The position numbers were made by a program, and so were the translations under genes. A DNA stretch of 64,000 nt. Origin: Corynebacterium genitalium ATCC 33030. Lineage in GTDB: Bacteria; Actinomycetota; Actinomycetes; Mycobacteriales; Mycobacteriaceae. The stretch spans positions 1 to 64,000 of the forward strand of contig NZ_CM000961.1 in NCBI RefSeq assembly GCF_000143825.1. Reading direction: 5' to 3'. The notes beneath the pieces are model-generated. The model saw only the letters and a program-made list of their open reading frames with translations, did no database searches and was not told the DNA's origin. Shown here piece after piece: positions 54,449 to 63,680 of the stretch (position 1 is its first letter; each line of letters begins with the position of its first letter).

Positions 54449-55537
54449 CTACGCGTCCGGGGAGAAGCGCACACCCAAGTCCGGAATGTTCACGCCCGGC
54501 CAGATGCGCATGCCTCCCTGCAGTTCACACCGTGCGCCGATCTGCACGCCATCGCCGATCACGCAGTCCTGGATGCGCGCGTTCGCACCGATGCGCGCGC
54601 CGGAGGCGATGATGGAATCGCGAATCATGGCGCCTGGCTCGACGGTCACTCCGTCGAAAATCACGCAGTCGTCTAGACGGCAGCCCGCGCCGATGGTAGA
54701 GCCGCGGCCGACGAAGGTTCCGCCGACGAGGATGGCACCACCGGCAACGCCGGCGGAATCGTCGACAAGCGATTCGCCCGTGCGCCCCTCAAGGAGAGGC
54801 GAGGGAGCAATGCCGCGCACAAGGTCGGACGAGCCCTGGACAAAGTCGGACGGGCGACCCATGTCGCGCCAGTACGTTGTGTCCACGTGGCCGTAGACGC
54901 GGGCGCCGGACTTCAGCAGGCCGGGGAAGGTCTCGCGCTCGACGGACACTGCGCGGCCCTGCGGGATGGACTGGATCACGTCGCGCTGGAAGACGTAGCA
55001 GCCGGCGTTGATCTGGTCGGTCGGCGGCGCCTCAGTCTTCTCCAGGAAGGCCTGGACGCGGCCGTCGGCATCAGTGGGCACGGAACCGAACTGGCTCGGG
55101 TCCGGCACGCGCACGAGGTGAAGGGTGACATCCGCCTCCCGCTCGGCGTGGGTGGTCAGGATCTGGCCCAAGTCAGCACCGGAGAGGACATCGCCGTTGA
55201 AGATCATCGCGGTGTCATACCGCAGCCGGGACTCGACGTTGCGGATCGCGCCGCCGGTGCCCAAGGCTTCCTCCTCCACAACGTATTCGATCTCTAGGCC
55301 GAGGTCGGAGCCGTCACCGAAGTGCTTCTCAAACACCTCCGCCTTATATGAGGTACCCATGACCACGTGCTTGATGCCAGCGGCCTGGATCCGCGCAAGA
55401 AGGTGCGCCAGGAACGGGTAGCCAGCAGTAGGAAGCATCGGCTTCGGCGTGGAGACTGTGAGCGGGCGAAGGCGCGTGCCTTGGCCGCCGACAAGAACAA
55501 CGGCGTCCGTCTGCGCAGGATCAATCGTAGAAACCAT
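54449..55537 (-). CDS. manC: Mannose-1-phosphate guanylyltransferase
   Basis: 362 residues. NTP-transferase start VLVGGQGTRLRPLT, FNGDVL, then a left-handed beta-helix (hexapeptide repeats: GAILVGGTFVGRGSTIGAG). Makes GDP-mannose (also called RmlA2/ManC). Completes the manA-manB-manC route. ATG 55537 follows TAGGTT by six nt (leaderless). Confidence 0.92.
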   Translation of the reverse strand: MVSTIDPAQTDAVVLVGGQGTRLRPLTVSTPKPMLPTAGYPFLAHLLARIQAAGIKHVVMGTSYKAEVFEKHFGDGSDLGLEIEYVVEEEALGTGGAIRNVESRLRYDTAMIFNGDVLSGADLGQILTTHAEREADVTLHLVRVPDPSQFGSVPTDADGRVQAFLEKTEAPPTDQINAGCYVFQRDVIQSIPQGRAVSVERETFPGLLKSGARVYGHVDTTYWRDMGRPSDFVQGSSDLVRGIAPSPLLEGRTGESLVDDSAGVAGGAILVGGTFVGRGSTIGAGCRLDDCVIFDGVTVEPGAMIRDSIIASGARIGANARIQDCVIGDGVQIGARCELQGGMRIWPGVNIPDLGVRFSPDA

Positions 55538-55622
55538 GCGTTCAACCTAACCCGATCGATCAAGAAAACCGCGCATTAACCTGTCACGGATCGGTTGCAA
55601 CTTCATAGGAGCAAGCTCCCAG

Positions 55623-56501
55623 CTACCCCACAGCACGGGCGAGCAGGGCGCGCGCCTTCAGCCCTGACCACAGCACCAGCCGCAGCGGAGCCTCCCACCA
55701 GTGCGGATGGCGGTCAGCCTGGAACCGGTAGGCGGAGTCGTGGTGCGCCGGCGTGGTCACCGCGGAGTACTTCTTCGCGGCGTGGCCCTGGTCGTGAGTG
55801 ATGAGGGCATCGGGGCAGAACAGGTTCGTCCACCCGGCGCGGGTCAAGCGCTCGCCAAAGTCAATGTCTTCGAAGTACATGAAGTAGCGCTCGTCGAAGC
55901 CACCGAGCGCCTCAAACGCATCCCAGCGGACCAGCAGGCATGACCCGGACAGCCATCCAGCGCGGCGCAGGGTGTCCATATCTTCCCCAGCCTTGTAGGC
56001 GCGGCTGAACGGATTGCCCGGCCAGAACGGGTACAGCACAGCATGGCCAATCCCGGTGACCAGCGTGGGCACTTCGCGTGCCGACGGATACGCCGACCCG
56101 TCCGCCTCTTGAATCCTCGGTCCTACTGCCCCGGCTTCCGGGTGCGTCCGTGCGCACTCGATAAGCGCATCGATGGAACCGGGCAGGAACTCCACGTCGG
56201 GGTTGACGATGAGGAAGTAGGTGGGGTTGATGTGGCCGGTGTTTTTAGCGTCGATAAGCGAACGCGCTGCGAAGTTGATCGCGGGGCCGTACCCGATGTT
56301 GCCGCCTGTGGGCAGGAAATCCACGCTGTCGTTGGCGCAGGCGACATCCTCCGGCACCCCGTCGGTGGAACCGTTGTCCGCGCAGATGAGGCGGGTGGGA
56401 AACACGGTTGCCTCGGCAAGCGATTCCACTAGCGCCGGCAAATGCCTGCCCGGCGAGTAGGTCACGGTGATCACTGCCAGCGGAGTTTCGGGGTTGGTCA
56501 C
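55623..56501 (-). CDS. wbbL: Rhamnosyltransferase WbbL (GT2)
   Basis: 292 residues. GT2 fold: VITVTYSPGRHL, CADNGSTDG, VNPDVEF (DxD-like), and GSCLLVRWDAFEALGGFDERYF with the ED catalytic site in MYFEDIDF. WbbL adds rhamnose to GlcNAc-PP-decaprenol, the arabinogalactan linker, and is essential in mycobacteria. GTG 56501 follows TAAGCT by eight nt. Confidence 0.9.
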   Translation of the reverse strand: MTNPETPLAVITVTYSPGRHLPALVESLAEATVFPTRLICADNGSTDGVPEDVACANDSVDFLPTGGNIGYGPAINFAARSLIDAKNTGHINPTYFLIVNPDVEFLPGSIDALIECARTHPEAGAVGPRIQEADGSAYPSAREVPTLVTGIGHAVLYPFWPGNPFSRAYKAGEDMDTLRRAGWLSGSCLLVRWDAFEALGGFDERYFMYFEDIDFGERLTRAGWTNLFCPDALITHDQGHAAKKYSAVTTPAHHDSAYRFQADRHPHWWEAPLRLVLWSGLKARALLARAVG

Positions 56502-56550
56502 AGTGGGGCAGCTTACCGCGCGCGGGAAGAGTTTTGGCGGGCCCGTACCG

Positions 56551-56556
56551 TATACT
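56551..56556 (+). promoter_or_regulatory. Putative -10 of lcpA
   Basis: TATACT, about 35 nt before the GTG start, giving a normal leader with AAGGGG. Confidence 0.5.
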
Positions 56557-56591
56557 TCTGAGCTAATTCGAGACAAGGGGCGAGACGATTC

Positions 56592-58214
56592 GTGAGTGAG
56601 CACTTGAGGCCTGTGCGCGACATTCAGGCGGCTCCGTCGCGTGCACGGGACATCTCCCAAGCAGGGCACCCGGCCGTCAAGGGCCTGCTGGCCACGTTGT
56701 CTGTTGTGCTGCTCGTTATCGCCGGAATGGGCTACTACTCCATCGGCCGCCTGGGCAACAGCCTGTCCGCCTCCGAACTGGACCTGGGCAACAACGACCT
56801 CGACGGTGCCGACGGTGCCGTGGACATTCTCCTGGTCGGATCAGACTCGCGCACGGACGCTCAGGGCAACCCCCTCTCTGACGAGGAACTCGCCCGCCTC
56901 AACGCCGGTGAGGCCGAGGGCGAGCTCAACACCGACACCATCATGGTCGTGCGCGTGCCCAATGACGGCTCCCGCGCCACCGCCGTATCCATCCCCCGCG
57001 ACACGTACGTCCACGACGACACCTTCGGCAACACGAAGATCAACGGTGTCTACGGCCTTCACGCGCTGGACAAGCGCGAGGAGCTCACCGCAGACGGCAT
57101 GGACGAAGGCAAACCCATGGAGGAACAGGTCGCGCGCGCTGGCCAGCAGGGACTGATCAACGCCGTGGCGGACCTGACCGGTGTCGAAGTCGACCACTAC
57201 GCCGAGGTGGGCCTGCTCGGTTTCGTGCTGCTCACGGACGCTGTCGGCGGTGTCGACGTCTGCCTGAACGCCGCCGTGGACGAGCCGCTATCCGGTGCGA
57301 GGTTCCCCGCTGGCCGCTCCACCCTCAACGGCACCCAGGCCCTGGCGTTCGTGCGCCAGCGCCACGACCTACCCCGCGGCGACTTGGACCGCATTGTGCG
57401 CCAGCAGGTGTTCATGGCCTCCCTGGTGAACAAGGCTATCTCCGCCGGCACGCTGTCGAACCCGGCGAAACTGCGCGAGCTGTCCACCGCCGTGGAACGC
57501 TCCGTGACGGTGGACACCGGCTGGAACATCATGTCCATGGCCACCCAGATGTCCGACCTGGCTGCCGGCAACGTGCATTTCGTGACCATCCCTGTCACCT
57601 CCGTCAACGGTGTGGGTGACTACGGCGAGTCCATCGTCACCGTCGATACCGGCCAGGTGCACAACTTCATGGATGAGCTGGCGCGCGAGGAGGGTGTCAC
57701 GGAGCCAGGTGCAGACGATCCAGGTGCCGGTGCAGGTGCCGGTGCTGCAGAGTCAGATAAGGACGCTTCCGGAGGCGCCGCTGCTGCCCTGCCGGATACC
57801 GTGCAGAACTACACAGCGACGGTCCTCAACGCCGGGGAGATCACCGGCCAGGCCAGCGGCGTGGGTGCCTACCTGTCGGAACAGGGCATGACGGTCGAAA
57901 GCGTCAGCAACGCGAGCCCCGGCCTGTACTTCGAGTCCCAGATCCTCGCCGCTAACCCGAGTGATCCGGCAGCGGTCAAGCTGGCAGAAGCACTCGGTGG
58001 CCTGCCCATCGTGGCACATGAGACTGTGGAGGCAAGCTCTGTCGTCGTGGTCATCCACGACGATTACACCGGCCCGACCTCCGACTCTGCCGCCGCCGCT
58101 CCCACCGAGGTCTCCCAGGAAGAGACCGTGGGTACGCCCGGTGAGGACTTCGGAGCCGCCGAGGTCGCCCCAGAGTTCAACGCCGGCGGCACCGGCCCCC
58201 GCTGCGTGAACTAA
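56592..58214 (+). CDS. lcpA: LytR-CpsA-Psr ligase (LcpA type) with LytR_C domain
   Basis: 540 residues. One membrane helix (28-50), then the LCP catalytic domain (DILLVGSDSRTD, SIPRDTYV, FVRQRHDLPRGDLDRI with catalytic Arg/Asp), an A/G-rich linker, and a LytR_C domain (YTATVLNAGEITGQASGVGA). LcpA joins arabinogalactan to peptidoglycan. It sits divergent from wbbL. Confidence 0.93.
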   Translation: MSEHLRPVRDIQAAPSRARDISQAGHPAVKGLLATLSVVLLVIAGMGYYSIGRLGNSLSASELDLGNNDLDGADGAVDILLVGSDSRTDAQGNPLSDEELARLNAGEAEGELNTDTIMVVRVPNDGSRATAVSIPRDTYVHDDTFGNTKINGVYGLHALDKREELTADGMDEGKPMEEQVARAGQQGLINAVADLTGVEVDHYAEVGLLGFVLLTDAVGGVDVCLNAAVDEPLSGARFPAGRSTLNGTQALAFVRQRHDLPRGDLDRIVRQQVFMASLVNKAISAGTLSNPAKLRELSTAVERSVTVDTGWNIMSMATQMSDLAAGNVHFVTIPVTSVNGVGDYGESIVTVDTGQVHNFMDELAREEGVTEPGADDPGAGAGAGAAESDKDASGGAAAALPDTVQNYTATVLNAGEITGQASGVGAYLSEQGMTVESVSNASPGLYFESQILAANPSDPAAVKLAEALGGLPIVAHETVEASSVVVVIHDDYTGPTSDSAAAAPTEVSQEETVGTPGEDFGAAEVAPEFNAGGTGPRCVN

Positions 58215-58227
58215 CCGTGTCTGCCGG

Positions 58228-58322
58228 CTGGAATACTGCTCGGCCTTATGCAATTTTTTGCAACCTTGTGACCAGCGAGTTCATCTGAGCAGTATTCCGG
58301 AAAACCCCGAGCAGTATTCCAG
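58228..58322. repeat. Three copies of GAGCAGTATTCC (one inverted)
   Basis: Copy 1 inverted at 58228-58243 is the exact complement of copy 3 (58307-58322, 16 bp). Copy 2 (58287-58298) shares 12 bp with copy 3, 22 bp apart. All lie in the 170-nt gap between lcpA and the TIGR03089 gene. Confidence 0.8.
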
Positions 58323-58393
58323 CTCCCCGGGGTTACGCGCCCCAACCGTGACCGCGGCCACTCCCTGCCGAGAAAATCCTTACTATGGGGCGC

Positions 58394-59086
58394 ATGAGCT
58401 TGCTCACACCCCTCCTCTCCGCCGACCCCGCCAGCCCCAGGCTGACCGTCTACGACGAGGTCGCAGGCACCCGCATGGAGTTCTCGGCGATGACGTTGGA
58501 CAACTGGGCCAACAAGATTGCCAACATGCTTATCGACGAATTCGACCTCGACCCCCACGATCCCTTCGGGGAATCCCCGACCATCATCGTGGACCTGCCA
58601 GTGTCGTGGCAGGCGGCAGTCATCCCGGTAGGCATATACAACGCGGGCTTGAGCCCGTATGTGGACGTCAACCGTGAGAAGCACCAGTCCTCTGCGGGTC
58701 CGAGACTCGTGTTCACCACCGTTGAGCGGGCGAAGGATTGGGACGGCGTACCGGATGTCGTCGTGGTCTCCAACGACCCATTCGGCCGGGGCGTGGTCGA
58801 ATCCGGCGGCACTCTCCCACCGGGGCTGGTCGACTTCGGCCCGACGGTGCGGTTCTACGGCGACCAGTTCTATGACAACCCTTACGATCTGAACAGCTGG
58901 GTTCTCCCAGAGGACGGCCCCGAGCGCTACCTGGTCCCCGGCTGGACCACGGGCCCGGAATTCGAGCGCCGGATCATGTGCCCGCTGGCTGCCGGCGGGT
59001 CCGTCGTGGTCATTGCAGGCGTGGCGTCCGCCGAGCGCGTAGAGCAGATCATGGAGGCAGAGAAGGTCACGGAGACGCTCAGCTAA
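58394..59086 (+). CDS. TIGR03089 family protein
   Basis: 230 residues (Rv3268-like). Resembles the N-terminal part of AMP-binding enzymes (MEFSAMTLDNWANKIANML; VDLPVSWQAAVIPVGIYNAGL) but ends before any adenylation core, so probably a non-catalytic relative. ATG 58394 follows TACTAT by exactly seven nt. Confidence 0.85.
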   Translation: MSLLTPLLSADPASPRLTVYDEVAGTRMEFSAMTLDNWANKIANMLIDEFDLDPHDPFGESPTIIVDLPVSWQAAVIPVGIYNAGLSPYVDVNREKHQSSAGPRLVFTTVERAKDWDGVPDVVVVSNDPFGRGVVESGGTLPPGLVDFGPTVRFYGDQFYDNPYDLNSWVLPEDGPERYLVPGWTTGPEFERRIMCPLAAGGSVVVIAGVASAERVEQIMEAEKVTETLS

Positions 59087-59096
59087 CCGAAACCGG

Positions 59097-59582
59097 CTAG
59101 CGCCCGTAGCGGCGCCGCACGTACTTGCGCCACACCACCCGCGCCGCCGAGTGCGGCGTGGCCACAATCTCGCGGGCGTAGTTCTTCAACCGGGACTTTC
59201 CCGGCGTCGGCGCAGCCACCACTGTCACGGGCACCTCGAGGTGCGCCGCCCACACGCGTACCCGGGCGACGTGGAACCCGTTGGTGACCACGATCAGCCG
59301 CCGCGCGTCCGGGAACAGAGCCCACGACTGTTCCAGGTTCTCATTGGTGGAGGTGGCGAAAGGCTCTTCGATGATGTCGCGGGCATCGACACCGTTGTCG
59401 GCCAGCCACGCAGCCATGACGGCAGCTTCCCCATGACCGGATACGACGACGGGCCGCCGGCCGTGGGACGCGACGTACTCGGTAGCTGTGCGGAGGCGAG
59501 CTTCGAGCATGCGGGAGGGGCGGCCGTCGATAATGCGGGCGCCAAGTACGACTAACGGGTCGCGGCCCGAGGTGTTACTCAC
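59097..59582 (-). CDS. YdcF/DUF218 family protein
   Basis: 161 residues. DUF218 core: [35 protein letters not shown]. Lacks the membrane helices of many relatives. GTG 59582 lies inside the last codons of purE, overlapping by 8 nt. Confidence 0.87.
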   Translation of the reverse strand: MSNTSGRDPLVVLGARIIDGRPSRMLEARLRTATEYVASHGRRPVVVSGHGEAAVMAAWLADNGVDARDIIEEPFATSTNENLEQSWALFPDARRLIVVTNGFHVARVRVWAAHLEVPVTVVAAPTPGKSRLKNYAREIVATPHSAARVVWRKYVRRRYGR

Positions 59583-60078
59583 CGCCGAGGAGACGCTCGC
59601 GCAGGGCCTGGTCTTTGCGCTCGACGTCCTTGGCCATGTTCTCCTGGTAGTTGACCATTTTGCGCTGCACCGCTGGGTCGGTGGCACCAAGGATGCGCGC
59701 GGCGAGCAGCCCGGCGTTCTTCGCCCCACCGATGGAGACAGTCGCCACGGGCACACCACCGGGCATCTGCACGATAGACAGCAAAGAGTCGAGACCGTCC
59801 AGGTCCGCCAGAGCGCGCGGGATGCCGATGACCGGCAGCGGCGTCGCGGCCGCCACCATGCCCGGCAGGTGCGCTGCCCCGCCCGCGCAGGCAATGATGA
59901 CCTGCAGGCCACGGGTGTGCGCATCCTTGGCGTAGGCGAGCATGCGCTCTGGGGTGCGGTGGGCGGAGACGACACCCACCTCGAACGGGATTTCAAACTC
60001 CGCGAGGACCTCCGCCGCCGGGGCGACAGTGTCCCAGTCAGAGTCGGACCCCATGATGATGCCTACTTGCGGTTCCAT
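59575..60078 (-). CDS. purE: N5-carboxyaminoimidazole ribonucleotide mutase
   Basis: 167 residues. GSDSDWD and SAHRTPERM (catalytic His) with GGAAHLPGM. Converts N5-CAIR to CAIR in purine synthesis. ATG directly abuts the purK TAG, so the pair is coupled. Confidence 0.96.
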   Translation of the reverse strand: MEPQVGIIMGSDSDWDTVAPAAEVLAEFEIPFEVGVVSAHRTPERMLAYAKDAHTRGLQVIIACAGGAAHLPGMVAAATPLPVIGIPRALADLDGLDSLLSIVQMPGGVPVATVSIGGAKNAGLLAARILGATDPAVQRKMVNYQENMAKDVERKDQALRERLLGGE

Positions 60079-61260
60079 CTACGCTCCTGTTCCCTTCACG
60101 ATGATCTCCGCGGCCGCCTTCGCCGTCTCCAGCACAGTATCCAGGTCGTGGCCCGCGACGTTGACGTGCCCCATCTTGCGCCCCGGGCGGTAGCCCTTGC
60201 CGTAGAGGTGCACTTTCGCCTCCGGGTAGCGGCGCATGACTTCTGCAACGCGCTCCTCCATCGGCTGGGTTGGCTCGGTCTCCCCGCCGAGAGTGTTCAC
60301 CATGACGGTGAACGGCGCGGTCATCTCCACCGAACCGAGTGGCCAGTCCAGCACTGCGCGCAGGTGCTGCTCGAACTGGCTGGTCACGCAGCCGTTCTGC
60401 GTCCAGTGGCCAGTGTTATGCGGACGCATGGCCAGCTCGTTGACGATCACCTCGTCACCGTCGGCGAACAGCTCCACGGCCAGCACGCCGGTCACGCCGA
60501 GCTCTTCGGCCACGTTCATCGCTAGCTCTTGGCAGTAGGTGGCCATCTCCGGCGCCATGTTCGGCGCAGGCGCGATCGCTTCCACACAAATGCCGTCGCG
60601 TTGGCGGGATTCCACGACCGGCCACGCCCGGATCTCGCCGGACGGGGTGCGCGCGACCATCGCGGAGAGTTCGCGGTCAAAGTCGATCTTGCGCTCCGCG
60701 TACAGCGGGGTGCCGTCTGCCAAAAGCTTATCGACGAGCTCACCCGCCCCCTCCCGCGACTTCGGGAACCACACACCGTGGCCGTCGTACCCACCGCGGG
60801 TGGCCTTGAGGCACATCGCGCCTTCGACCGAGTCGAAGAAGGTCTCCGCATCCTCGACGCTCTCAATGGCCGCGAACTCCGGGACTGGCGCCCCGATCTC
60901 TGCCATCTTGCGGCGCTGTTCCAGCTTGTCTTGGGCGTAAATGAGTGCCTGGGGTTGCGGCTGCACGCTCACCCCGGAGGCAATGAGCTCATTCAAGAAT
61001 TCATTAGGAACATGCTCGTGGTCAAAGGTAGCGGCGGCGGCGCCGGAGCAGACTCTTTTGACGTCGTCAAGCACTGTGTAATCGCCGATGACCACGTCGC
61101 CGAAAACCTGCGCGGCGGACGCGTCGGCGGAGCTGGCGAGCACCCGGGGTTTCAGGCCCAGCTCAATAGCTTCGGTGTGCATCATCCGGGCAAGCTGGCC
61201 ATCGCCGATCACGGCGAGAATGGGCATTCCCTGGGGGTCTCTGTTCGCTGCGTCACTCAC
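60079..61260 (-). CDS. purK: N5-carboxyaminoimidazole ribonucleotide synthase
   Basis: 393 residues, ATP-grasp. GDGQLARMM start, ATP-binding CLKATRGGYDGHG, metal site VNELAMRPHNTGHW. Makes N5-CAIR from AIR. GTG 61260 follows TAGAGT by eight nt. Confidence 0.96.
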   Translation of the reverse strand: MSDAANRDPQGMPILAVIGDGQLARMMHTEAIELGLKPRVLASSADASAAQVFGDVVIGDYTVLDDVKRVCSGAAAATFDHEHVPNEFLNELIASGVSVQPQPQALIYAQDKLEQRRKMAEIGAPVPEFAAIESVEDAETFFDSVEGAMCLKATRGGYDGHGVWFPKSREGAGELVDKLLADGTPLYAERKIDFDRELSAMVARTPSGEIRAWPVVESRQRDGICVEAIAPAPNMAPEMATYCQELAMNVAEELGVTGVLAVELFADGDEVIVNELAMRPHNTGHWTQNGCVTSQFEQHLRAVLDWPLGSVEMTAPFTVMVNTLGGETEPTQPMEERVAEVMRRYPEAKVHLYGKGYRPGRKMGHVNVAGHDLDTVLETAKAAAEIIVKGTGA

Positions 61261-61330
61261 GCTTGTCCACTCTAGTGAGCCTGCCCGCCCGACGAGCGCT
61301 GGACCTGCTTTCGGTATGCCATCCAGGGCG

Positions 61331-61444
61331 GCGTAGGCCCCATCCCGAACTCAGTCCCATGCGCCACAGCAGCCACAACTAGGCGCGCGGGACACAATGC
61401 CATCTATGTGACAGGGGTGACTCAGTTCGGGATGGGTCCTACGC
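61331..61444. repeat. 26-bp inverted repeat flanking 62 nt
   Basis: Arms 61331-61356 and 61419-61444 pair at 24 of 26 positions (core CCCATCCCGAACT). They lie in the 247-nt divergent gap between purK and budA. Confidence 0.8.
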
Positions 61445-61507
61445 AGTTCCATGGCGCAGTCCGGCACCCCTCGTCCCCAACCGCCTCGCATGGCTACCAT
61501 CGGGCCT

Positions 61508-62233
61508 ATGACCACGATTGGCCGCCACACGATTTTCCAAAACTCCCTCATGTCCGCGCTTCTCGACGGCATCTATGACGGTGAACTCACCATCGGCGAC
61601 ATGCTGTCTCGCGGCAACTTCGGCCTGGGCACCTTCGACGCCCTCGACGGGGAGATGATCATCCTGGACGGCACGTGCTACCAGCTGCGCGGCGACGGCT
61701 CCGCCACCATCGCCGACCTGGATCAGAAGAGCCCGTTCGGGCAAGTGACCAACTTCGTGCCGAAGATCGTCGCCGACGCACCGAAGGGGATGCGCCGCAG
61801 CGAGCTATCCGCATTCATCGACGAGCTGCAGCCGTCCGGGAATTACCTGCACGCTGTGCGCATTACCGGCAGCTTCGACACCGTGACCACCCGCACGGTG
61901 ACCAAGCAGGAGAAACCCTACCCGCCGATGCAGGACGCCGTTGCCGACGACAAAGAAATCAAGTTTGAAAACGTCTGCGGCATCATCGGCGGCTTCCGCA
62001 CCCCCGGCTACGCGAAGGGCATTGGTGTGCCGGGCTGCCACGTGCACTTCATCGATGAGGACCGTACCACCGGCGGCCACGTGCTGGACTACACCGTTCA
62101 TGAGGCCGTGATTGAGCTCTGCCCCGCCACGGACATCGAACTCCACCTGCCGCTGACGGCCGACTTCGCCGCGGGCAACCTCTCACCGGAGGATCTGGAC
62201 CAGCAGATCCACGACACTGAGGTGAAAAGCTAA
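61508..62233 (+). CDS. budA: Alpha-acetolactate decarboxylase
   Basis: 241 residues. IFQNSLMSALLDGIYDGELT, GNFGLGTFDALDGEMI, zinc His block PGCHVHFIDEDRTTGGHVLDY. Converts acetolactate to acetoin, diverting pyruvate. ATG 61508 follows TACCAT by seven nt. Absent from the mycobacterial synteny, so probably acquired with or before the Abi gene. Confidence 0.93.
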   Translation: MTTIGRHTIFQNSLMSALLDGIYDGELTIGDMLSRGNFGLGTFDALDGEMIILDGTCYQLRGDGSATIADLDQKSPFGQVTNFVPKIVADAPKGMRRSELSAFIDELQPSGNYLHAVRITGSFDTVTTRTVTKQEKPYPPMQDAVADDKEIKFENVCGIIGGFRTPGYAKGIGVPGCHVHFIDEDRTTGGHVLDYTVHEAVIELCPATDIELHLPLTADFAAGNLSPEDLDQQIHDTEVKS

Positions 62234-62262
62234 AGCAGCTGCCGGTGGGAGCGGAAATAAGT

Positions 62263-62276
62263 GAAGGGATCCCTTC
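62263..62276. repeat. Perfect 14-bp palindrome
   Basis: GAAGGGATCCCTTC, between budA and the Abi-like gene. Could be an operator. The rest of this 196-nt gap is moderately AT-rich with a TAAGATAAT -10-like run near 62367. Confidence 0.5.
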
Positions 62277-62429
62277 CGATGCTTCGGTTCTAGGACCGGT
62301 ATTCGGACGTGACCCCTTCGGCTGGAGCTATCCAAAGGGCCAATACGGCCCCTGTGCTCTCTCAACATAAGATAATAGATCGGTAGTCGAGGAAAATCAA
62401 GAGACGCATCGGTTCGAAGGGGAAATCGG

Positions 62430-63236
62430 ATGCACGGCAGTGAGCACGGCAAGCTAGTTCTGAGCGCGCTTAGTGAAGAGCGCACTGCGAAGTATTTGGC
62501 TCAGACGGGAAACAACGCTGATCGGGCTTTGAGTTTGTACAAGTGGGATTCGAGACTATCTGCCGCGATGTGGAGTTTGATTTCGCTTTTCGAGGTCGTT
62601 TTAAGGAACAAGCTTTGCGATGCAATTGATGCTTGGAGCGATTCAGTCACTCCCCCTAGCAATAAGCAGTGGATCAAGGAGCCGAAGGACAATGTTCGTG
62701 AGCCGCTTTCCAAAGTGAGCGCGTCCATTGCTAACTCAGCTAAAGGCAAGGCAGCGAAAGCCAAGGAGCTACGCGATAGTGGTGAAGGCCTAATTGGAGG
62801 GCAACATCCCCGCATGGGGGAGCCAATTACGCGGGATGACCTGATTGCTCAGGTGACCCTGACTCAGTGGAAGGAAAACTTCTTCTACCGCTCCCCCGAA
62901 ACGCAGCCGGACGGGGAAGTCAAGTTCTTTCCGGATGAGACTCGATACAACGATCTCACAAGGGTCTACGAGGCCATTACTGAGCCGGCGCTTTCTGCGG
63001 GCCCCAGACCGATTGATCCCGATCGAGCAAGTTTCTTGATGCACCGGATCAACTTGCTTAGGAACCGGATCGGCCACCAAGAGTCCCTAATTGACATTGA
63101 CTGCGGTAGATTGCGAAAGGAAATCTTTGAACTTCTCAATTGTCTTGATCCGGCCGTGCTCGAGCACTACTCTTCCAACGACCCGATCCCCGGAATCTTG
63201 AGGGACGACCCAAGGAAAAGGAGAGCTTCCAGCTAG
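62430..63236 (+). CDS. Abi-like protein with HEPN-type RxxxxH motif
   Basis: 268 residues, all helical, no signal. The N-terminal WDSRLSAAMWSLISLFEVVL and RNKL are typical of the actinobacterial Abi-like (AbiD/F, Abi_2) group. RNRIGHQESL at 211-220 gives R211-x4-H216, the HEPN ribonuclease signature, so it could be an RNA-cleaving abortive-infection effector. AAGGGG precedes ATG 62430. Codon use and AT content differ from neighbours, suggesting transfer. No partner antitoxin is adjacent. Its TAG overlaps the PH-domain gene stop through CTAG. Confidence 0.75.
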   Translation: MHGSEHGKLVLSALSEERTAKYLAQTGNNADRALSLYKWDSRLSAAMWSLISLFEVVLRNKLCDAIDAWSDSVTPPSNKQWIKEPKDNVREPLSKVSASIANSAKGKAAKAKELRDSGEGLIGGQHPRMGEPITRDDLIAQVTLTQWKENFFYRSPETQPDGEVKFFPDETRYNDLTRVYEAITEPALSAGPRPIDPDRASFLMHRINLLRNRIGHQESLIDIDCGRLRKEIFELLNCLDPAVLEHYSSNDPIPGILRDDPRKRRASS

Positions 63237-63670
63237 AGCAACTGCCGGCGGATGAGCTCCTCCACCCGCTTGGAGCGCCCCACATCGGGGAAGTACACCG
63301 GCTGCGCGTAACCGAACACAGCGATGCTCATTCCTCCGCGGTAGCGCCGGGCACCGCGGATCTGCGCCAACGGGATCGACTCGGTCCGGCCGCGGCCGAT
63401 GTAGAGGACACGCTTGTTAGTCACCACGAAGCGTTGCCGGCGCGAGCGCACGAGCGGAAACACAAACCGCCACAGGGCGAGCACCGCCCACACCGCCACG
63501 GCACCGTTGCGGAAAGCTACATCCACCCTGTTGACGTCCATCCATCCGATTGCCATCCACGACAGGGCGGTGATGACGATCAGCTCGAGGAAGGGGAACA
63601 CCAGCGTCGTCATCGGCGGCGCCATGTCCGCCAGGACGACTTCTCCCCTACCGAGCTTGATCTTGGACAC
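63233..63670 (-). CDS. PH-domain membrane protein (YdbS-like)
   Basis: 145 residues. Two membrane helices (about 18-42 and 55-75), then a bacterial PH-like domain (RRQRFVVTNKRVLYIG, SIPLAQIRGARRYRG). Rv3278c-like, function unknown. GTG 63670 lies 10 nt after the birA stop; same operon. Confidence 0.88.
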   Translation of the reverse strand: MSKIKLGRGEVVLADMAPPMTTLVFPFLELIVITALSWMAIGWMDVNRVDVAFRNGAVAVWAVLALWRFVFPLVRSRRQRFVVTNKRVLYIGRGRTESIPLAQIRGARRYRGGMSIAVFGYAQPVYFPDVGRSKRVEELIRRQLL

Positions 63671-63680
63671 GTCAGGGAGT

